In this document: positions 1-9,558 of the stretch, one piece after another | How positions within the stretch are numbered: position 1 is the stretch's first letter | Layout: every line of letters starts with the position of its first letter | Source: Syntrophaceae bacterium UBA2280 | GTDB lineage: Bacteria; Desulfobacterota; Syntrophia; Syntrophales; Smithellaceae | Direction: 5' to 3' | Length of the DNA stretch: 64,000 nt | Assembly: GCA_002347685.1 (NCBI GenBank) | Contig: DDWS01000028.1 | Span: 1 to 64,000, forward strand | Position numbers and translations under genes: made by a program | Notes under the pieces: model-generated | What the model saw: the letters and a program-made list of their open reading frames with translations, nothing else | Told to the model about the DNA's origin: nothing | Database searches by the model: none

Positions 1-16
1 CGGATAAAACCAGGGG

Positions 17-45
17 ATGACTATTTCGTCCGAATTCAGTATAAT
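17..45 (+). promoter_or_regulatory. putative sigma-70 promoter
   Basis: ATGACT (17-22) is followed by a 17-base spacer and a perfect TATAAT (40-45). The predicted start of transcription would lie only about 15 bases before the methyltransferase ATG at 67, with a GGGAG ribosome site at 55-59 between them. The -35 box matches the consensus at four of six positions. Confidence 0.45.
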
Positions 46-66
46 AAGTGAATTGGGAGCGAATCC

Positions 67-852
67 ATGACGATTGACCATCAAAGTGCGCTTTTGTATG
101 ATCAGTGGCTGAAAACGGAAAAAGGGAATTTTTTGTTTTCCCGCCAGAAGAAACTCGTTTGTGAATTGACTGTGCCCGTCCCCGGGAGTCTAGTCTTAAA
201 TGTCGGTTGTCGCGCAGGCCATTATTTACAGCTCTTCCGGGGCGAAAAATGCGTGGTTTCCGGTACAGATACCTCGGACAACCTGCTTGGCGTCGCGCGC
301 GACAGGCTTGGTACAGCGGCTGATTTGAGGCGGGCCCGTCCGGAAGATCTGCCTTATTCCGACAACGAATTTGATCTGGTCACCTTGATCCACGTTCTGG
401 AGACCTGCGCGGATCCGCAAAAGGCGCTGGCCGAGGCCATTCGGGTCAGCCGGCGTCTTGTGTTTATCGGCTTGATGAACCCGTATTCCCTCTTTGGAAC
501 GAAGCAGCGAATTAAAGAACTGGTCGGGTTGCCTGTTTCATCACCCGCGCGCTATTTCCGAAGGCATGAACTGGAACAGACCATCTCGCGAATCATGGAT
601 CATCCGCTGATCACCCGGGGCAGCGTTATCTGTCTACCGGAGATGCTATATTCCGTTTTTTCGGAATTGGAAGAGGCGATCCCCTGGAAAAACAATCCGC
701 TTGGCGCTTTTGTTGGAATTGCGTTTCCTGTGAAGTACACATATCGGACGGCTCAAAATCCGATACTGAATGTTTTTGACGTCAAGAAAAAGTCCGCGCA
801 GACCGCCGCGCCGGAAGCGGTTCGTGGAATGGCACAAAGGACGGATGTATGA
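67..852 (+). CDS. class I SAM-dependent methyltransferase
   Basis: 261-residue soluble protein with a Methyltransf_11-type fold. The SAM-binding motif I is the segment around LVLNVGCRAGHYLQLF (about residues 42-57), followed by an acidic residue at the end of strand 2 (SGTDTS) and the motif II/III region EFDLVTLIHVLET (about 102-114). Motif I reads NVGCRAG rather than the commoner DVGCGTG. The substrate cannot be told from sequence. GGGAG at 55-59 supports the ATG at 67. The stop overlaps the next start by four bases (ATGA), so it is very probably translated together with the AmrS-like radical SAM enzyme. Confidence 0.8.
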   Translation: MTIDHQSALLYDQWLKTEKGNFLFSRQKKLVCELTVPVPGSLVLNVGCRAGHYLQLFRGEKCVVSGTDTSDNLLGVARDRLGTAADLRRARPEDLPYSDNEFDLVTLIHVLETCADPQKALAEAIRVSRRLVFIGLMNPYSLFGTKQRIKELVGLPVSSPARYFRRHELEQTISRIMDHPLITRGSVICLPEMLYSVFSELEEAIPWKNNPLGAFVGIAFPVKYTYRTAQNPILNVFDVKKKSAQTAAPEAVRGMAQRTDV

Positions 853-1862
853 TTCAAAAGGCGATGCTCTACGACGTGATGGAGGATCATTGCGTTCAAT
901 GCCGTCTTTGCGCTCACCGCTGCAAAATTCATCCCGATCGCAGGGGATTATGCGGCGTTCGGGAAAACAGGGATGGCGCCTTTTACAGTCTGGTTTATGG
1001 GACCCTTGTCGCCCAAAACGTTGATCCCATTGAAAAAAAGCCGTTCTTCCATGTGCTGCCCGGATCCAAATCCTACTCCGTTGCCACCGCCGGTTGTAAT
1101 TTTCGCTGTGATTTCTGTCAAAATGCCTCCATCTCTCAGATGCCCAGGACCACCCTCATGATAATGGGTGAGGATTTCGCGCCCGGGGAAATCGTGAGTC
1201 AGGCAAAAATGCATGCATGCCGGACGATTGCCTACACCTACACGGAACCGACGGTGTATTTCGAGTTGGCCTACGATACGGCCCGGCTCGCCAGGCAGGC
1301 AGGGTTGTGCAATGTTTTTGTCACCAACGGCTACATGACCCCGGAGGCCATCGATCTCATTTTGCCTCATCTGGATGCGGCAAATGTGGATTTGAAATCA
1401 TTCCGCGATGATTTTTATAAAAAATACTGTGGTGCGCGTCTTGAACCCGTTTTGGAAAGCCTCAGGCAGCTCAAAGCGCTGGGCGTCTGGGTGGAGATTA
1501 CCACGCTCCTGATTCCCGGACTCAATGATACGAAGGCGGAATTGACAGACATTGCCGGGTTCATTGCCGGTCTTGGTCCGGAAATACCCTGGCATATCAG
1601 CCGCTTTCATCCTCAGTACCAGATGCTCGATACGCCGGTCACCCCGCTTGCGTCGTTGCATCTCGCCTGCGAAATCGGTAAAAAAGCCGGATTGAAGTAT
1701 GTATACAGCGGAAACGTACCGGGCGATGAGGGTGAAAGCACCTTTTGTGCCGGGTGTGGTTCGCGGCTGATTGAACGATACGGTTATGAAATCCGGTCGA
1801 TGGATCTCGACGGAAATCTCTGCAGGTCATGCAAAACACCCCTGGACGGGATTTTCTCTTGA
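849..1862 (+). CDS. amrS: AmmeMemoRadiSam-system-type radical SAM enzyme (AmrS-like)
   Basis: 337 residues, usual for the family. The radical SAM cluster motif is CNFRCDFC (about residues 83-90), the CxxxCxxC that holds the 4Fe-4S cluster and SAM. An N-terminal Cys-rich segment (CVQCRLCAHRC, about 16-26) and a C-terminal pair of CxxC motifs (CAGC and CRSC, about 301-330) could bind further metal. The family belongs to the PflA/glycyl-radical-activase-like group that co-occurs with AmmeMemo partner genes. Neither partner is in this window, and the only neighbour is the overlapping methyltransferase. The physiological reaction is not established. Confidence 0.85.
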   Translation: MIQKAMLYDVMEDHCVQCRLCAHRCKIHPDRRGLCGVRENRDGAFYSLVYGTLVAQNVDPIEKKPFFHVLPGSKSYSVATAGCNFRCDFCQNASISQMPRTTLMIMGEDFAPGEIVSQAKMHACRTIAYTYTEPTVYFELAYDTARLARQAGLCNVFVTNGYMTPEAIDLILPHLDAANVDLKSFRDDFYKKYCGARLEPVLESLRQLKALGVWVEITTLLIPGLNDTKAELTDIAGFIAGLGPEIPWHISRFHPQYQMLDTPVTPLASLHLACEIGKKAGLKYVYSGNVPGDEGESTFCAGCGSRLIERYGYEIRSMDLDGNLCRSCKTPLDGIFS

Positions 1863-2031
1863 TCTTTTTGTGAAAACCTGCCAATTGAAAACCGTCGAAA
1901 ATCAATCTCTCGTCTTGCTGTGCAGCAAAAATCCCATATGCATGGAAAGTGCCGATTATTGTAATAAAAAGGAGAAAACCACTATATATTGTGGTATGAT
2001 TTTTTCGCGACACATTTTATTGTATTTTCTC

Positions 2032-2060
2032 TTTACAAAGAAATATTCTTTTGTTAGGAT
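2032..2060 (+). promoter_or_regulatory. putative sigma-70 promoter of smc
   Basis: TTTACA (2032-2037), a 17-base spacer and TAGGAT (2055-2060) lie 36 bases before the smc ATG in an AT-rich gap of 233 bases. Just upstream, ACCAC at 1979-1983 and GTGGT at 1991-1995 form a small hairpin followed by T-rich DNA, which could weakly terminate the preceding pair of genes. Confidence 0.5.
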
Positions 2061-2095
2061 TTTTAAAATTTAACCATGCCGTTTGAAGATAATTT

Positions 2096-5000
2096 ATGAA
2101 ATTAAAGCGATTGGAAATATCCGGTTTTAAATCATTCCGCGACAAAGTCGTCATTGATTTTTCCAGAGGCGTCAACGCGGTAGTGGGCCCGAACGGCTGC
2201 GGTAAATCCAACGTTGTGGATGCCATCCGCTGGGTGATGGGCGAGCAGAGAATCAAAGCCCTTCGCGGCAAGAAAATGGATGACGTGGTGTTCAACGGCA
2301 GCGAAGATTCCGCCGCCGTCGGGGTGGCCGAAGTCGTCATGACGCTCGGCAGCGAAGGTTCTACTTTTCCGGGTGTTTATGGAGACCTCAACGAAGTTTC
2401 CATTTCTCGAAAAGTTGTGATCGACGGAGAGAGCGAATACTGTATCAATCGCGTCCCTTGTCGCTTATTGGACATCAAGGAATTTTTCATGGGTACGGGC
2501 GTCGGCGCCAGGACCTATTCACTGGTTGAGCAGGGGTCCGTGTCCAATCTGGTGGAAGCCAAGCCGGAAGATCGCCGTCTTTTTATTGAGGACGCGGCGG
2601 GCGTTTCCAAATACAAAAGCCGTAAAGAGGCGGCCGTCCGGAAGATGGAAGCCACCAGGCAGAACATTTTACGGCTCAACGATATTCACAAGGAAGTCAA
2701 GTCCCAGCTCAATGCCATTTCCCGCCAGGCGAAGCGCGCCGAACAATACAAGGAAATCAAGCTGCGCATGAAAGATGCGGAACTGCTTTTGTCCAAGCAG
2801 GCTTTTGCCGAGCTGGCCCGCAATGACGCGGATCTGCAGGCCCGTCGAGATGAGGCGCGGCAGCGGGAAGAATCCCTGGTGGCCCGTCTGGAAGCCAAAG
2901 AATCGGCGCTGGAGGAAATGAAGGCAAATCTCCTCGAGAGCGATGAGCGGATGGCTCAAGCCCAGGGCGAGCTCTATGAAATCAAAAACACGATTAATAT
3001 CAAGGAAAAAAGTATCGAATTTTCGCGGCGGCAAATCGCGGAATCCACTGAGCGCAAGCAGAAAAATCTGGCGGAAATCGACGCCCTGCAAAGCAAGGAA
3101 TCCGAGCTGACCTGCGAGATTGAAAAGCTGCGGCAAAGCGCGTCCGAATCCGTCAGCAAAATGAGCGAGATACAAAACGAACTCGATGCGGGGAACCTTA
3201 AGTCCCGGGAGCTGATGGAGGCCGACGGACAGATCAACGGGCAGCTCGAAGAGAATAAGATTCTCTATATTGACGTCATCACACAAAAAGCCAGATTCAG
3301 CAACATGGTATCGAGTCTGACAAAAAACATTGAGGATTTAAAAAAGAGAGAGGAACGAGAAAACCACGAAATTGAAGAAGACAAAAACCGGTTGGACGAA
3401 CTAACCTTTAAACTGCAATCTCTGAAGGAAGGCCTTCTCGTACAGGAAGATGAACAAAGCGCGCTCGCCGAGCAGAAAGAAGCCGTTGCGGATGAACTGG
3501 ATCAGGCACGGACGGATTTACAGCTGATCGACGAGACAATTTCCCGGATTAAAGAAGAAACGGGCAGCAAGTCGTCTCGCGTCAAATCGCTGATTGAATT
3601 TCAAGAAGCATATAAATGGTCCAGTGACGGTGTAAAACAGGTGATTGAAACCCAGGACAGCGCCGACACGTTTTACGGCGTCGTCGCCGATCACATTCAG
3701 GTGCCCCGCGAGTATGAATCCGCGGTGGAAGCGGTTTTGGGGGATAAGCTGCAATATGTGGTTGTAAAAAACCAGGAAGACGGTCTGCGCGCCATTGACT
3801 ATTTGAAAAGTTACCGGCTGGGCCGGGGAAGCTTTGTGCCCGTGGAGCCACGCGGGCATCACGGCGCAACATACAGCGGCGAGCACCTTCAGCAAGCCGA
3901 ACCGCTGTTGCGCAAAGTATCGGTGCAAGACGAGTTCAAACAGATTGCCGATTGTCTGCTCGGAGACGTTTTGTTGACGCCCACCATTCAAACCGGGATT
4001 CACCTGTGGAAGCAAAACGGTTTCTGCGGCACCTTTGTGACGCCGGATGGGGATACCATCAGTCCGCACGGCGTGCTGACGGGCGGCAGCGGGTCCGCTG
4101 TGGAACGCAGTCTGTTGGGGACGAAACGGGAAATCTCCGAGCTGGAGTCGGAATTGATCCGGCTGGCCTCGCAGCTCGAAGAGCAGCTCGAAGAAAAAAG
4201 ATTGCGGGTTTCCGCTATCTCCCGCTGGGATGAAGAATTAAGCAGCCTGAAAAACAGGACGCATCAGCTGGAAATTGAAATCAACTCTCGAAAAAAGGAT
4301 CTTGAGCGGTTTGACGACGAAGCGGGAAGATTGACTCAGAGAATCGCCTCTTTGGAATATAATCGTCAGAACATCAAAGAGGAAATCGTTCAGTCCGAAG
4401 AAAAACTCCAGGCCATCAGTTCCGATACACGGGAAAAAGAAGAAAAAGAAAAAGAACTCAACGAAATTATTTGCGCTTTAAACAGCCGCAGACAGCAATC
4501 GCGCACGGCCATAGACGAGCATGAGCGCCTGTTGACCGGCCAGAAAGTAAGGCTGGCTTCGCTGGCTGAGAAGAAAGAGGCGGATCTCCGGACGATCGCG
4601 CGCCTGCAAAATGATATTCAGCAAAACGAACTGGAAGTGCTCCGCAAACGCGAAGATATCGACGCGGGCGACCGTCAGACGGACGGTTTGATCGAAGCCG
4701 TCGAAGCGGAGCAAAATACCCTGCAGGGCCTCTATGCTGATTACGCGCAATGCGAGGCGGCGCTGGCGGAAAAAAAGGCCCAGCAGGCACGCGAAGACGA
4801 GAAATTAAAAGTGCAGGAAAATGAGAATCGCGAAATCAAACGGAGGCTCGATGAGCTGCGCCGTCAGATGTCCGATCTGGAAATCCAGTGCCGTGAAGTT
4901 GCGCTCAATATCGAGAATCTTCAAAAAGCCATCCTGGAAAAACACGGGGTGGAGCTTGCGGCGCTGATGGCTGACTTCACGATGGCGGACGAGGCGCAAG

Positions 5001-5644
5001 TTGAGGAGCTAAGCGCGATACTGGAAAAAGACAAGCAGACGATCGATGCGTTCGGTGAAGTGAACCTTCTGGCGCTCAGTGAATATGAAGAACTGGACAA
5101 GCGCTATCATTTCCTCACCGAGCAGCTGGCCGATCTCAACGCATCGCTTGCTTCTTTACAGCGGACGATTACCCGGATCAATAAAATTTCACGCGATCGC
5201 TTTTCGGAAACCTTTGCGGCCGTAAACATTTGCTTCAAGGAAGTGTTCGCCCAGATTTTTCCGGGCGGACGCGGGGAACTGCACCTGACTGATGAAAACG
5301 ATCTTTTGGAAACGGGCGTGGATATTGACATTCAGATTCCGGGGAAGAAATCGCAAAGTGTCAGTCTTCTTTCCGGTGGCGAAAAGTCCCTTGCGGCCAT
5401 TGCGCTCATTTTTGCCATTTTGATGTATCGTCCGTCACCCTTCCTGATCCTCGACGAGGTGGACGCCGCGCTCGACGATGCCAATACGAATCTGTTTAAC
5501 CGCCTGATCAAAAATGTTGCGGACAAATCCCAGGTCATCATGATCACGCACAACAAAAGCACGATGGAAGTCGCCGATACGCTCTTTGGCGTGACCATGC
5601 AAAAGCAGGGGATCTCTTCACTGGTCTCCGTCACCCTCAATTAG
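2096..5644 (+). CDS. smc: chromosome segregation protein SMC
   Basis: 1182 residues, full length for bacterial SMC. This is the ATPase core of condensin, which organises and segregates the nucleoid with ScpA and ScpB. The N-terminal head has Walker A GPNGCGKSN (about 32-40). Long heptad-rich coiled coils (about 170-500 and 680-1010) flank a hinge (about 510-670, with the glycine-rich LTGGSGSA near its end). The C-terminal head has the ABC signature LLSGGEKSL (about 1089-1097) and Walker B FLILDEVDAALDD (about 1114-1126). It is followed by ftsY, a common bacterial order. The scp genes are not in the window. Confidence 0.97.
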   Translation: MKLKRLEISGFKSFRDKVVIDFSRGVNAVVGPNGCGKSNVVDAIRWVMGEQRIKALRGKKMDDVVFNGSEDSAAVGVAEVVMTLGSEGSTFPGVYGDLNEVSISRKVVIDGESEYCINRVPCRLLDIKEFFMGTGVGARTYSLVEQGSVSNLVEAKPEDRRLFIEDAAGVSKYKSRKEAAVRKMEATRQNILRLNDIHKEVKSQLNAISRQAKRAEQYKEIKLRMKDAELLLSKQAFAELARNDADLQARRDEARQREESLVARLEAKESALEEMKANLLESDERMAQAQGELYEIKNTINIKEKSIEFSRRQIAESTERKQKNLAEIDALQSKESELTCEIEKLRQSASESVSKMSEIQNELDAGNLKSRELMEADGQINGQLEENKILYIDVITQKARFSNMVSSLTKNIEDLKKREERENHEIEEDKNRLDELTFKLQSLKEGLLVQEDEQSALAEQKEAVADELDQARTDLQLIDETISRIKEETGSKSSRVKSLIEFQEAYKWSSDGVKQVIETQDSADTFYGVVADHIQVPREYESAVEAVLGDKLQYVVVKNQEDGLRAIDYLKSYRLGRGSFVPVEPRGHHGATYSGEHLQQAEPLLRKVSVQDEFKQIADCLLGDVLLTPTIQTGIHLWKQNGFCGTFVTPDGDTISPHGVLTGGSGSAVERSLLGTKREISELESELIRLASQLEEQLEEKRLRVSAISRWDEELSSLKNRTHQLEIEINSRKKDLERFDDEAGRLTQRIASLEYNRQNIKEEIVQSEEKLQAISSDTREKEEKEKELNEIICALNSRRQQSRTAIDEHERLLTGQKVRLASLAEKKEADLRTIARLQNDIQQNELEVLRKREDIDAGDRQTDGLIEAVEAEQNTLQGLYADYAQCEAALAEKKAQQAREDEKLKVQENENREIKRRLDELRRQMSDLEIQCREVALNIENLQKAILEKHGVELAALMADFTMADEAQVEELSAILEKDKQTIDAFGEVNLLALSEYEELDKRYHFLTEQLADLNASLASLQRTITRINKISRDRFSETFAAVNICFKEVFAQIFPGGRGELHLTDENDLLETGVDIDIQIPGKKSQSVSLLSGGEKSLAAIALIFAILMYRPSPFLILDEVDAALDDANTNLFNRLIKNVADKSQVIMITHNKSTMEVADTLFGVTMQKQGISSLVSVTLN

Positions 5645-5751
5645 ATCCGTCCGAAGCATTTTCCGAATGCCTCCATTGCATCCGTGCTTTACTTCCACGC
5701 AAAAAATCGTTATGAATCCGTCATCGCATATGGAAAGGGTTGAATGGTTTC

Positions 5752-6672
5752 ATGGCAAAAGTTGGTTTTTTCGAAAAATTGAAATCCGGGCTGGCCAAGA
5801 CGCGCGAGGTCCTGACGACGGACATCGACGTATTGATCTTAGGAAAGAAAGACATTGATCAGAACCTGTATGATGAGCTTGAAGAACTCTTAATCTCCGC
5901 CGACATGGGGCCTCAATTTACCTTTGATCTGCTCGACGAGGTGAAAAAGCGTGTGAGCCGCAAGGAGCTTGACGACGCCTCTCAGATCAAAAAAATCATG
6001 CAGCAGCGCATGCTTGACATTCTCCGGCCGGTGGACCATCCCCTGGTGATTGCCAAAGGGAAACCTTTTGTCATCATGGTGATTGGTGTGAACGGCAGCG
6101 GAAAAACCACCACCATCGGCAAGCTGTCGGGCCAGTTGCGTTCGGAGGGCCATGACGTGATTCTGGCGGCCGCGGATACCTTCCGGGCAGCGGCGATCGA
6201 ACAACTCGAGGTTTGGGGCAGGCGGGTCGGCGCACCCGTGATCAAGCAGGCGATGAATGCCGATCCCGCGGCTGTGGCGTTTGACGCGATGGGGAAAATC
6301 AAAGCCGGTTTTCAGGGTGTATTGATCATCGATACGGCCGGTCGTCTGCATACACGGACGAATCTGATGGAAGAACTCAAGAAAGTCAAACGCGTCATCG
6401 GCAGGGAGCTTCCGGGCGCGCCGCACGAGATCCTGCTCGTGCTCGATGCCACCACCGGCCAGAACGCGGTTATGCAGGCTAAAATATTCAAAGATGAAAT
6501 CGGCGCGACCGGTATCGTGCTGACCAAGCTCGACGGGACGTCCAAAGGCGGCGTCGTGGTGCGAATTGCCGGAGAGCTGGGCCTGCCGGTACGCTATATC
6601 GGCGTCGGCGAAGGAATGGATGATTTGCGCCCGTTTGACAGCCGGGAATTTACCTTTGCTTTGCTGGACTGA
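5752..6672 (+). CDS. ftsY: signal recognition particle receptor FtsY
   Basis: GTPase that docks the SRP-ribosome complex at the inner membrane during co-translational targeting. The ATG at 5752 (MAKVGFFEKLK...) gives 306 residues. An in-frame TTG at 5740 would add four residues, but GGAAAGGG at 5732-5739 suits the ATG better. The N domain covers about 1-90. The G domain starts with GVNGSGKTTTIGKL (about 110), followed by DTFRAAA (G2 region), DTAGR (G3), TKLDGT (G4) and the closing IGVGEGMDDLRPF motif. The acidic A domain is nearly absent, as in many bacteria with short FtsY. Confidence 0.97.
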   Translation: MAKVGFFEKLKSGLAKTREVLTTDIDVLILGKKDIDQNLYDELEELLISADMGPQFTFDLLDEVKKRVSRKELDDASQIKKIMQQRMLDILRPVDHPLVIAKGKPFVIMVIGVNGSGKTTTIGKLSGQLRSEGHDVILAAADTFRAAAIEQLEVWGRRVGAPVIKQAMNADPAAVAFDAMGKIKAGFQGVLIIDTAGRLHTRTNLMEELKKVKRVIGRELPGAPHEILLVLDATTGQNAVMQAKIFKDEIGATGIVLTKLDGTSKGGVVVRIAGELGLPVRYIGVGEGMDDLRPFDSREFTFALLD

Positions 6673-6701
6673 CCGGCAAACCCAAAAAAAGGCGGCGTTT
6701 C

Positions 6702-7346
6702 ATGAGCAAGATATTTGCCATTGGCGATATTCACGGGTGCATCGACAAGCTCAAGGCACTGGTCACGATCATCGGCGCTGATCCGGCAGACGACACGCTG
6801 GTTTTCATGGGCGATTATATCGATCGGGCCGAAGGCGGACCGGACGTCGTTGATTACGTTCTGGCGCTGCGGAATAAATATCATAAAGTGGTCTGCCTTT
6901 GCGGCAATCACGAGTACATGTTGCTGCGTTACCTCGAAGGCGTGGATGAGGACATGTACCTCGGAAACGGAGGCCTGGCGACCTTGAAAGCCTACGGCAT
7001 CTCGCCTGCGGAGTCACCCCGCAAGCGAAAATCAAAAATTCCACCGGAACACCTGAAATTTTTTGAATCGCTTTTGCTCTATTACGAAACACAAGACTAC
7101 CTCTTTGTCCATGCGGGTCTCAAGCCGGGCGTTCCTCTTGAGGCGCAGACTGCCCATGACCTGGTTTGGGTGAGGCAGGAATTCATCGAAAGCGATGATG
7201 ATTTCGGTAAAAGAGTTATTTTCGGTCACACGCGGTCGGGCGAACCGATCATTTCGCTAAACAAGATAGGCATTGACACCGGTGCGGTTTATGGCGGCAG
7301 GCTCACGTGCCTGGAATTGCCGACGGAAAGATTTCATCAGGTGTGA
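6702..7346 (+). CDS. metallophosphoesterase, serine/threonine phosphatase-like
   Basis: 214 residues of the calcineurin-like (PPP/bacteriophage-lambda-phosphatase type) fold that binds two metal ions. The signature blocks are in order: GDIHG near the N-terminus, GDYIDR (about 38-43), GNHE (about 69-72), a late H in FVHAGL and IFGHT near the C-terminus. The substrate may be a phosphoprotein or a dinucleotide; sequence does not decide. It lies 29 bases after ftsY and 2 bases before the formimidoyltransferase gene, so all three are probably co-transcribed. Confidence 0.85.
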   Translation: MSKIFAIGDIHGCIDKLKALVTIIGADPADDTLVFMGDYIDRAEGGPDVVDYVLALRNKYHKVVCLCGNHEYMLLRYLEGVDEDMYLGNGGLATLKAYGISPAESPRKRKSKIPPEHLKFFESLLLYYETQDYLFVHAGLKPGVPLEAQTAHDLVWVRQEFIESDDDFGKRVIFGHTRSGEPIISLNKIGIDTGAVYGGRLTCLELPTERFHQV

Positions 7347-7348
7347 CC

Positions 7349-8272
7349 ATGAAAATGATCGAATGCGTGCCGAATTTCAGCGAAGGATGCGATCCGGAAA
7401 CCATTCGTGCCATTGCCTCTGTGTTCCATGATTTTCCAGGCGTGCGTCTTTTGAATTTCAGCGCCGACACGGATCATCACCGCAGTGTTTTTACCTTCCT
7501 GGGCAGGTCCGAAGATGTGCTGGCCGCTGCGCTGGCTGCTTCGGGTGAAGCTCTTCGGCACATTGACATGCGCGAACACGGTGGCGTCCACCCGCGTTTG
7601 GGCGCGGTAGACGTTGTGCCGTTTATCCCGCTTGAGGATGCCGTGATGTCGGATGCCGTGGATGTTGCTCATCGCTTCGGCCGCCAGTTTCACGAGCGTT
7701 TCGGTGTGCCCGTGTATTTCTACGGCGAAGCCGCGCTGTGTGCGCGTCGCAGGCATTTGGCGGATGTCCGGCGCGGCGGCTACGAATCATTGGCCCGTAA
7801 AATGGCCGACCCGTCGGAAGCGCCGGATATCGGCGGGCCGGCATTTGATCCGCGCCATGGCGCGACGGCTGTGGGTGCGCGAGAACCTCTGGTTGCCTAT
7901 AACATCAATCTCAAAAGTGCTGATTTGAATCTGGCCAGGGACATTGCCGCCCGCATCCGGGAGGCCAACGGGGGGATTCGGCACCTCCGTGCCATGGGTG
8001 TGATGCTCAAAAGCCGGAATGTGGCGCAGGTGTCCATGAATCTCGTCAACTGCCGGGAAACGCCGCTGAAAACTCTCTACGATCAGGTCAAGGCACTTGC
8101 CGCCGGGCACGGAGTTGAGATTCTGGAATCCGAACTGATCGGATTGACCCCGCAGTGCGCGCTTGAGGGAACCGACCCGCAGGGCCTGAAGCTGCATGAC
8201 TTTGATGAGGAGCGAATTCTGGAGACACACATCCGGCGCCTTAATGGCGGCGGCTCGGGTGGCGGCAGTTGA
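7349..8272 (+). CDS. glutamate formimidoyltransferase (FtcD N-terminal type)
   Basis: 307 residues from the ATG at 7349. The frame is open further upstream to 7307, but that would overlap the previous gene. The start MIECVPNFSEG and the block DHHRSVFTFLG are typical of the formiminotransferase domain that moves a formimino group from formiminoglutamate to tetrahydrofolate. The cyclodeaminase half found in the bifunctional animal enzyme is absent, as in many bacteria. The last residues are a low-complexity NGGGSGGGS tail. The neighbours do not reveal whether it serves histidine or purine breakdown, or folate supply. Confidence 0.85.
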   Translation: MKMIECVPNFSEGCDPETIRAIASVFHDFPGVRLLNFSADTDHHRSVFTFLGRSEDVLAAALAASGEALRHIDMREHGGVHPRLGAVDVVPFIPLEDAVMSDAVDVAHRFGRQFHERFGVPVYFYGEAALCARRRHLADVRRGGYESLARKMADPSEAPDIGGPAFDPRHGATAVGAREPLVAYNINLKSADLNLARDIAARIREANGGIRHLRAMGVMLKSRNVAQVSMNLVNCRETPLKTLYDQVKALAAGHGVEILESELIGLTPQCALEGTDPQGLKLHDFDEERILETHIRRLNGGGSGGGS

Positions 8273-8321
8273 CACGCGTTTCAAAGCGTGTTAAAGCCCT
8301 ACACCCTTTGCAATAGAGGTT

Positions 8322-8398
8322 GCCCCTGTAGCTCAGTAGGATAGAGCGACAGATTCCTAATCTGTGGGCCGCGTGTTCGACTCACGCCAGGGGCACCA
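8322..8398 (+). tRNA. tRNA-Arg (anticodon CCT)
   Basis: 77 bases with encoded CCA (8396-8398). The acceptor stem GCCCCTG (8322-8328) pairs perfectly with CAGGGGC (8388-8394). The anticodon arm ACAGA/TCTGT encloses the loop TTCCTAA, giving anticodon CCT for AGG codons. The T loop is GTTCGAC. No duplicated 3' end that would mark an integrated element was found nearby. The 204 bases that follow, up to 8602, hold no gene I can support. Confidence 0.96.
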
Positions 8399-8602
8399 TT
8401 CTTTCAACTTGCCAACAAATTTTTTACGCCTGTTCCACTTTTGTCCGTCTCCCTTCAGTGCACTCGGAGGTGCTTTTGACGCTGGCCGAAATTTAATGAA
8501 CCGTGCGATATTTTTAATTCGAAAGAATAAGGGATAAAGAAGCATGATGTACTTGATAAAAATACGGACTTGAAATATGTCAACCATCCAGGGAGCCTTA
8601 GC

Positions 8603-9547
8603 ATGAAAAAAACAGTTGCCTTGTTTTTCTTATTGATTGTCGTCGTCAATACGGCCTGTGCGCCGACGAGCGCTTCGCGCTATCGGGAAGGCTCCAACGT
8701 GGGGCAGGAAACCCATCTGACCGTGGCGGACGAACAGCGTCTGACCAAGGAAGCACTGCCGAAAATGCTTAAGGATTACCCGGCGGCCAATAACCAGGAG
8801 CTTCAGAAATACATATCCGACCTCGGGATGAAAATAGTCAGGGCCAACGAACTGGAAGGCAATCCCTACACCTATACGTTTACCGTTGTGGATGTTCCGG
8901 ATGTCAATGCTTTCGCCATGCCGGCGGGGACAATCTTCGTGACCGCGCCTTTGATTGCCATGGCCGAAAACGAGGCCGAGCTGGCCGGTGTCGTCGCGCA
9001 TGAAATCGGGCATGTTGTGGCCCGCCACACGGCGGAGCGTATGTATGCAATGGAGAAAGCCCAGAAGAAAACCTGGTTGTATGCGGCAGGCGGCGCAGTC
9101 CTGGGCGCGGTGGTGGGTTATGGTCTGGGCAGGGCTCTATGCGACGAAGGTGACACGGCCTGTCATGCCAGGGTGGCGGCCGGGGGCGCGGTGGTCGGTG
9201 CCGGTGGAGGGCTTTTGGCCCAGAATTATACCTTTCTGGTCAATTCCCGTGAAGATGAGATGGAAGCCGACCGTATTGGTTACCGCCTGGCTGTCGGTGC
9301 GGGATACGACAAGCAGCAGGTCGGCAGGTTCTACGAAAGGCTGCTGGAGATCGAGAAAAACGCAAAAAAATCGGGGAATCCTATTCTCAGAAGTCTTTCG
9401 GACGCGATGAGTACGCATCCGCCAAGTGAAGCGCGCGTCACGCAAATGAAAGAGCTTGCCGTCGCGGACCCCGCCGCGAAGGGCATCATTAACACGATAA
9501 GTTTCACTCGAGCCAGGCAAGCAGCCGTGGGTCTGAATAAAAAATAA
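8603..9547 (+). CDS. M48-family metalloprotease, lipoprotein (BepA/LoiP-like)
   Basis: 314 residues from the ATG at 8603; GGGAG at 8591-8595 supports this over the in-frame upstream start at 8570. A lipoprotein signal peptide ends in NTAC followed by APTSA, so the mature protein should be lipid-anchored and face the periplasm. The zinc motif HEIGH is at about residues 133-137, and the third ligand is probably the E in DEMEADRIGYRLA. Glycine-rich segments between them (AAGGAVLGAVVGYGLG) may form a short hydrophobic hairpin. By family it should handle misfolded outer-membrane or envelope proteins. Confidence 0.85.
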   Translation: MKKTVALFFLLIVVVNTACAPTSASRYREGSNVGQETHLTVADEQRLTKEALPKMLKDYPAANNQELQKYISDLGMKIVRANELEGNPYTYTFTVVDVPDVNAFAMPAGTIFVTAPLIAMAENEAELAGVVAHEIGHVVARHTAERMYAMEKAQKKTWLYAAGGAVLGAVVGYGLGRALCDEGDTACHARVAAGGAVVGAGGGLLAQNYTFLVNSREDEMEADRIGYRLAVGAGYDKQQVGRFYERLLEIEKNAKKSGNPILRSLSDAMSTHPPSEARVTQMKELAVADPAAKGIINTISFTRARQAAVGLNKK

Positions 9548-9558
9548 GAGGTCGGCAA

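Noticed and set aside
8272..8291. ACACGC/GCGTGT hairpin after the formimidoyltransferase gene as a terminator
   Set aside because: The stem is only six pairs, overlaps the stop region and has no T run after it.
8357..8587. Minus-strand frame over tRNA-Arg that would encode a protein ending PWRESNTRPTD
   Set aside because: This is the familiar artefact of reading the reverse of a tRNA gene; it has no ribosome site and no protein likeness.
8322..8602. Integration site or genomic island at tRNA-Arg
   Set aside because: No integrase gene and no repeated tRNA 3' end were found; flanking genes are core-type.
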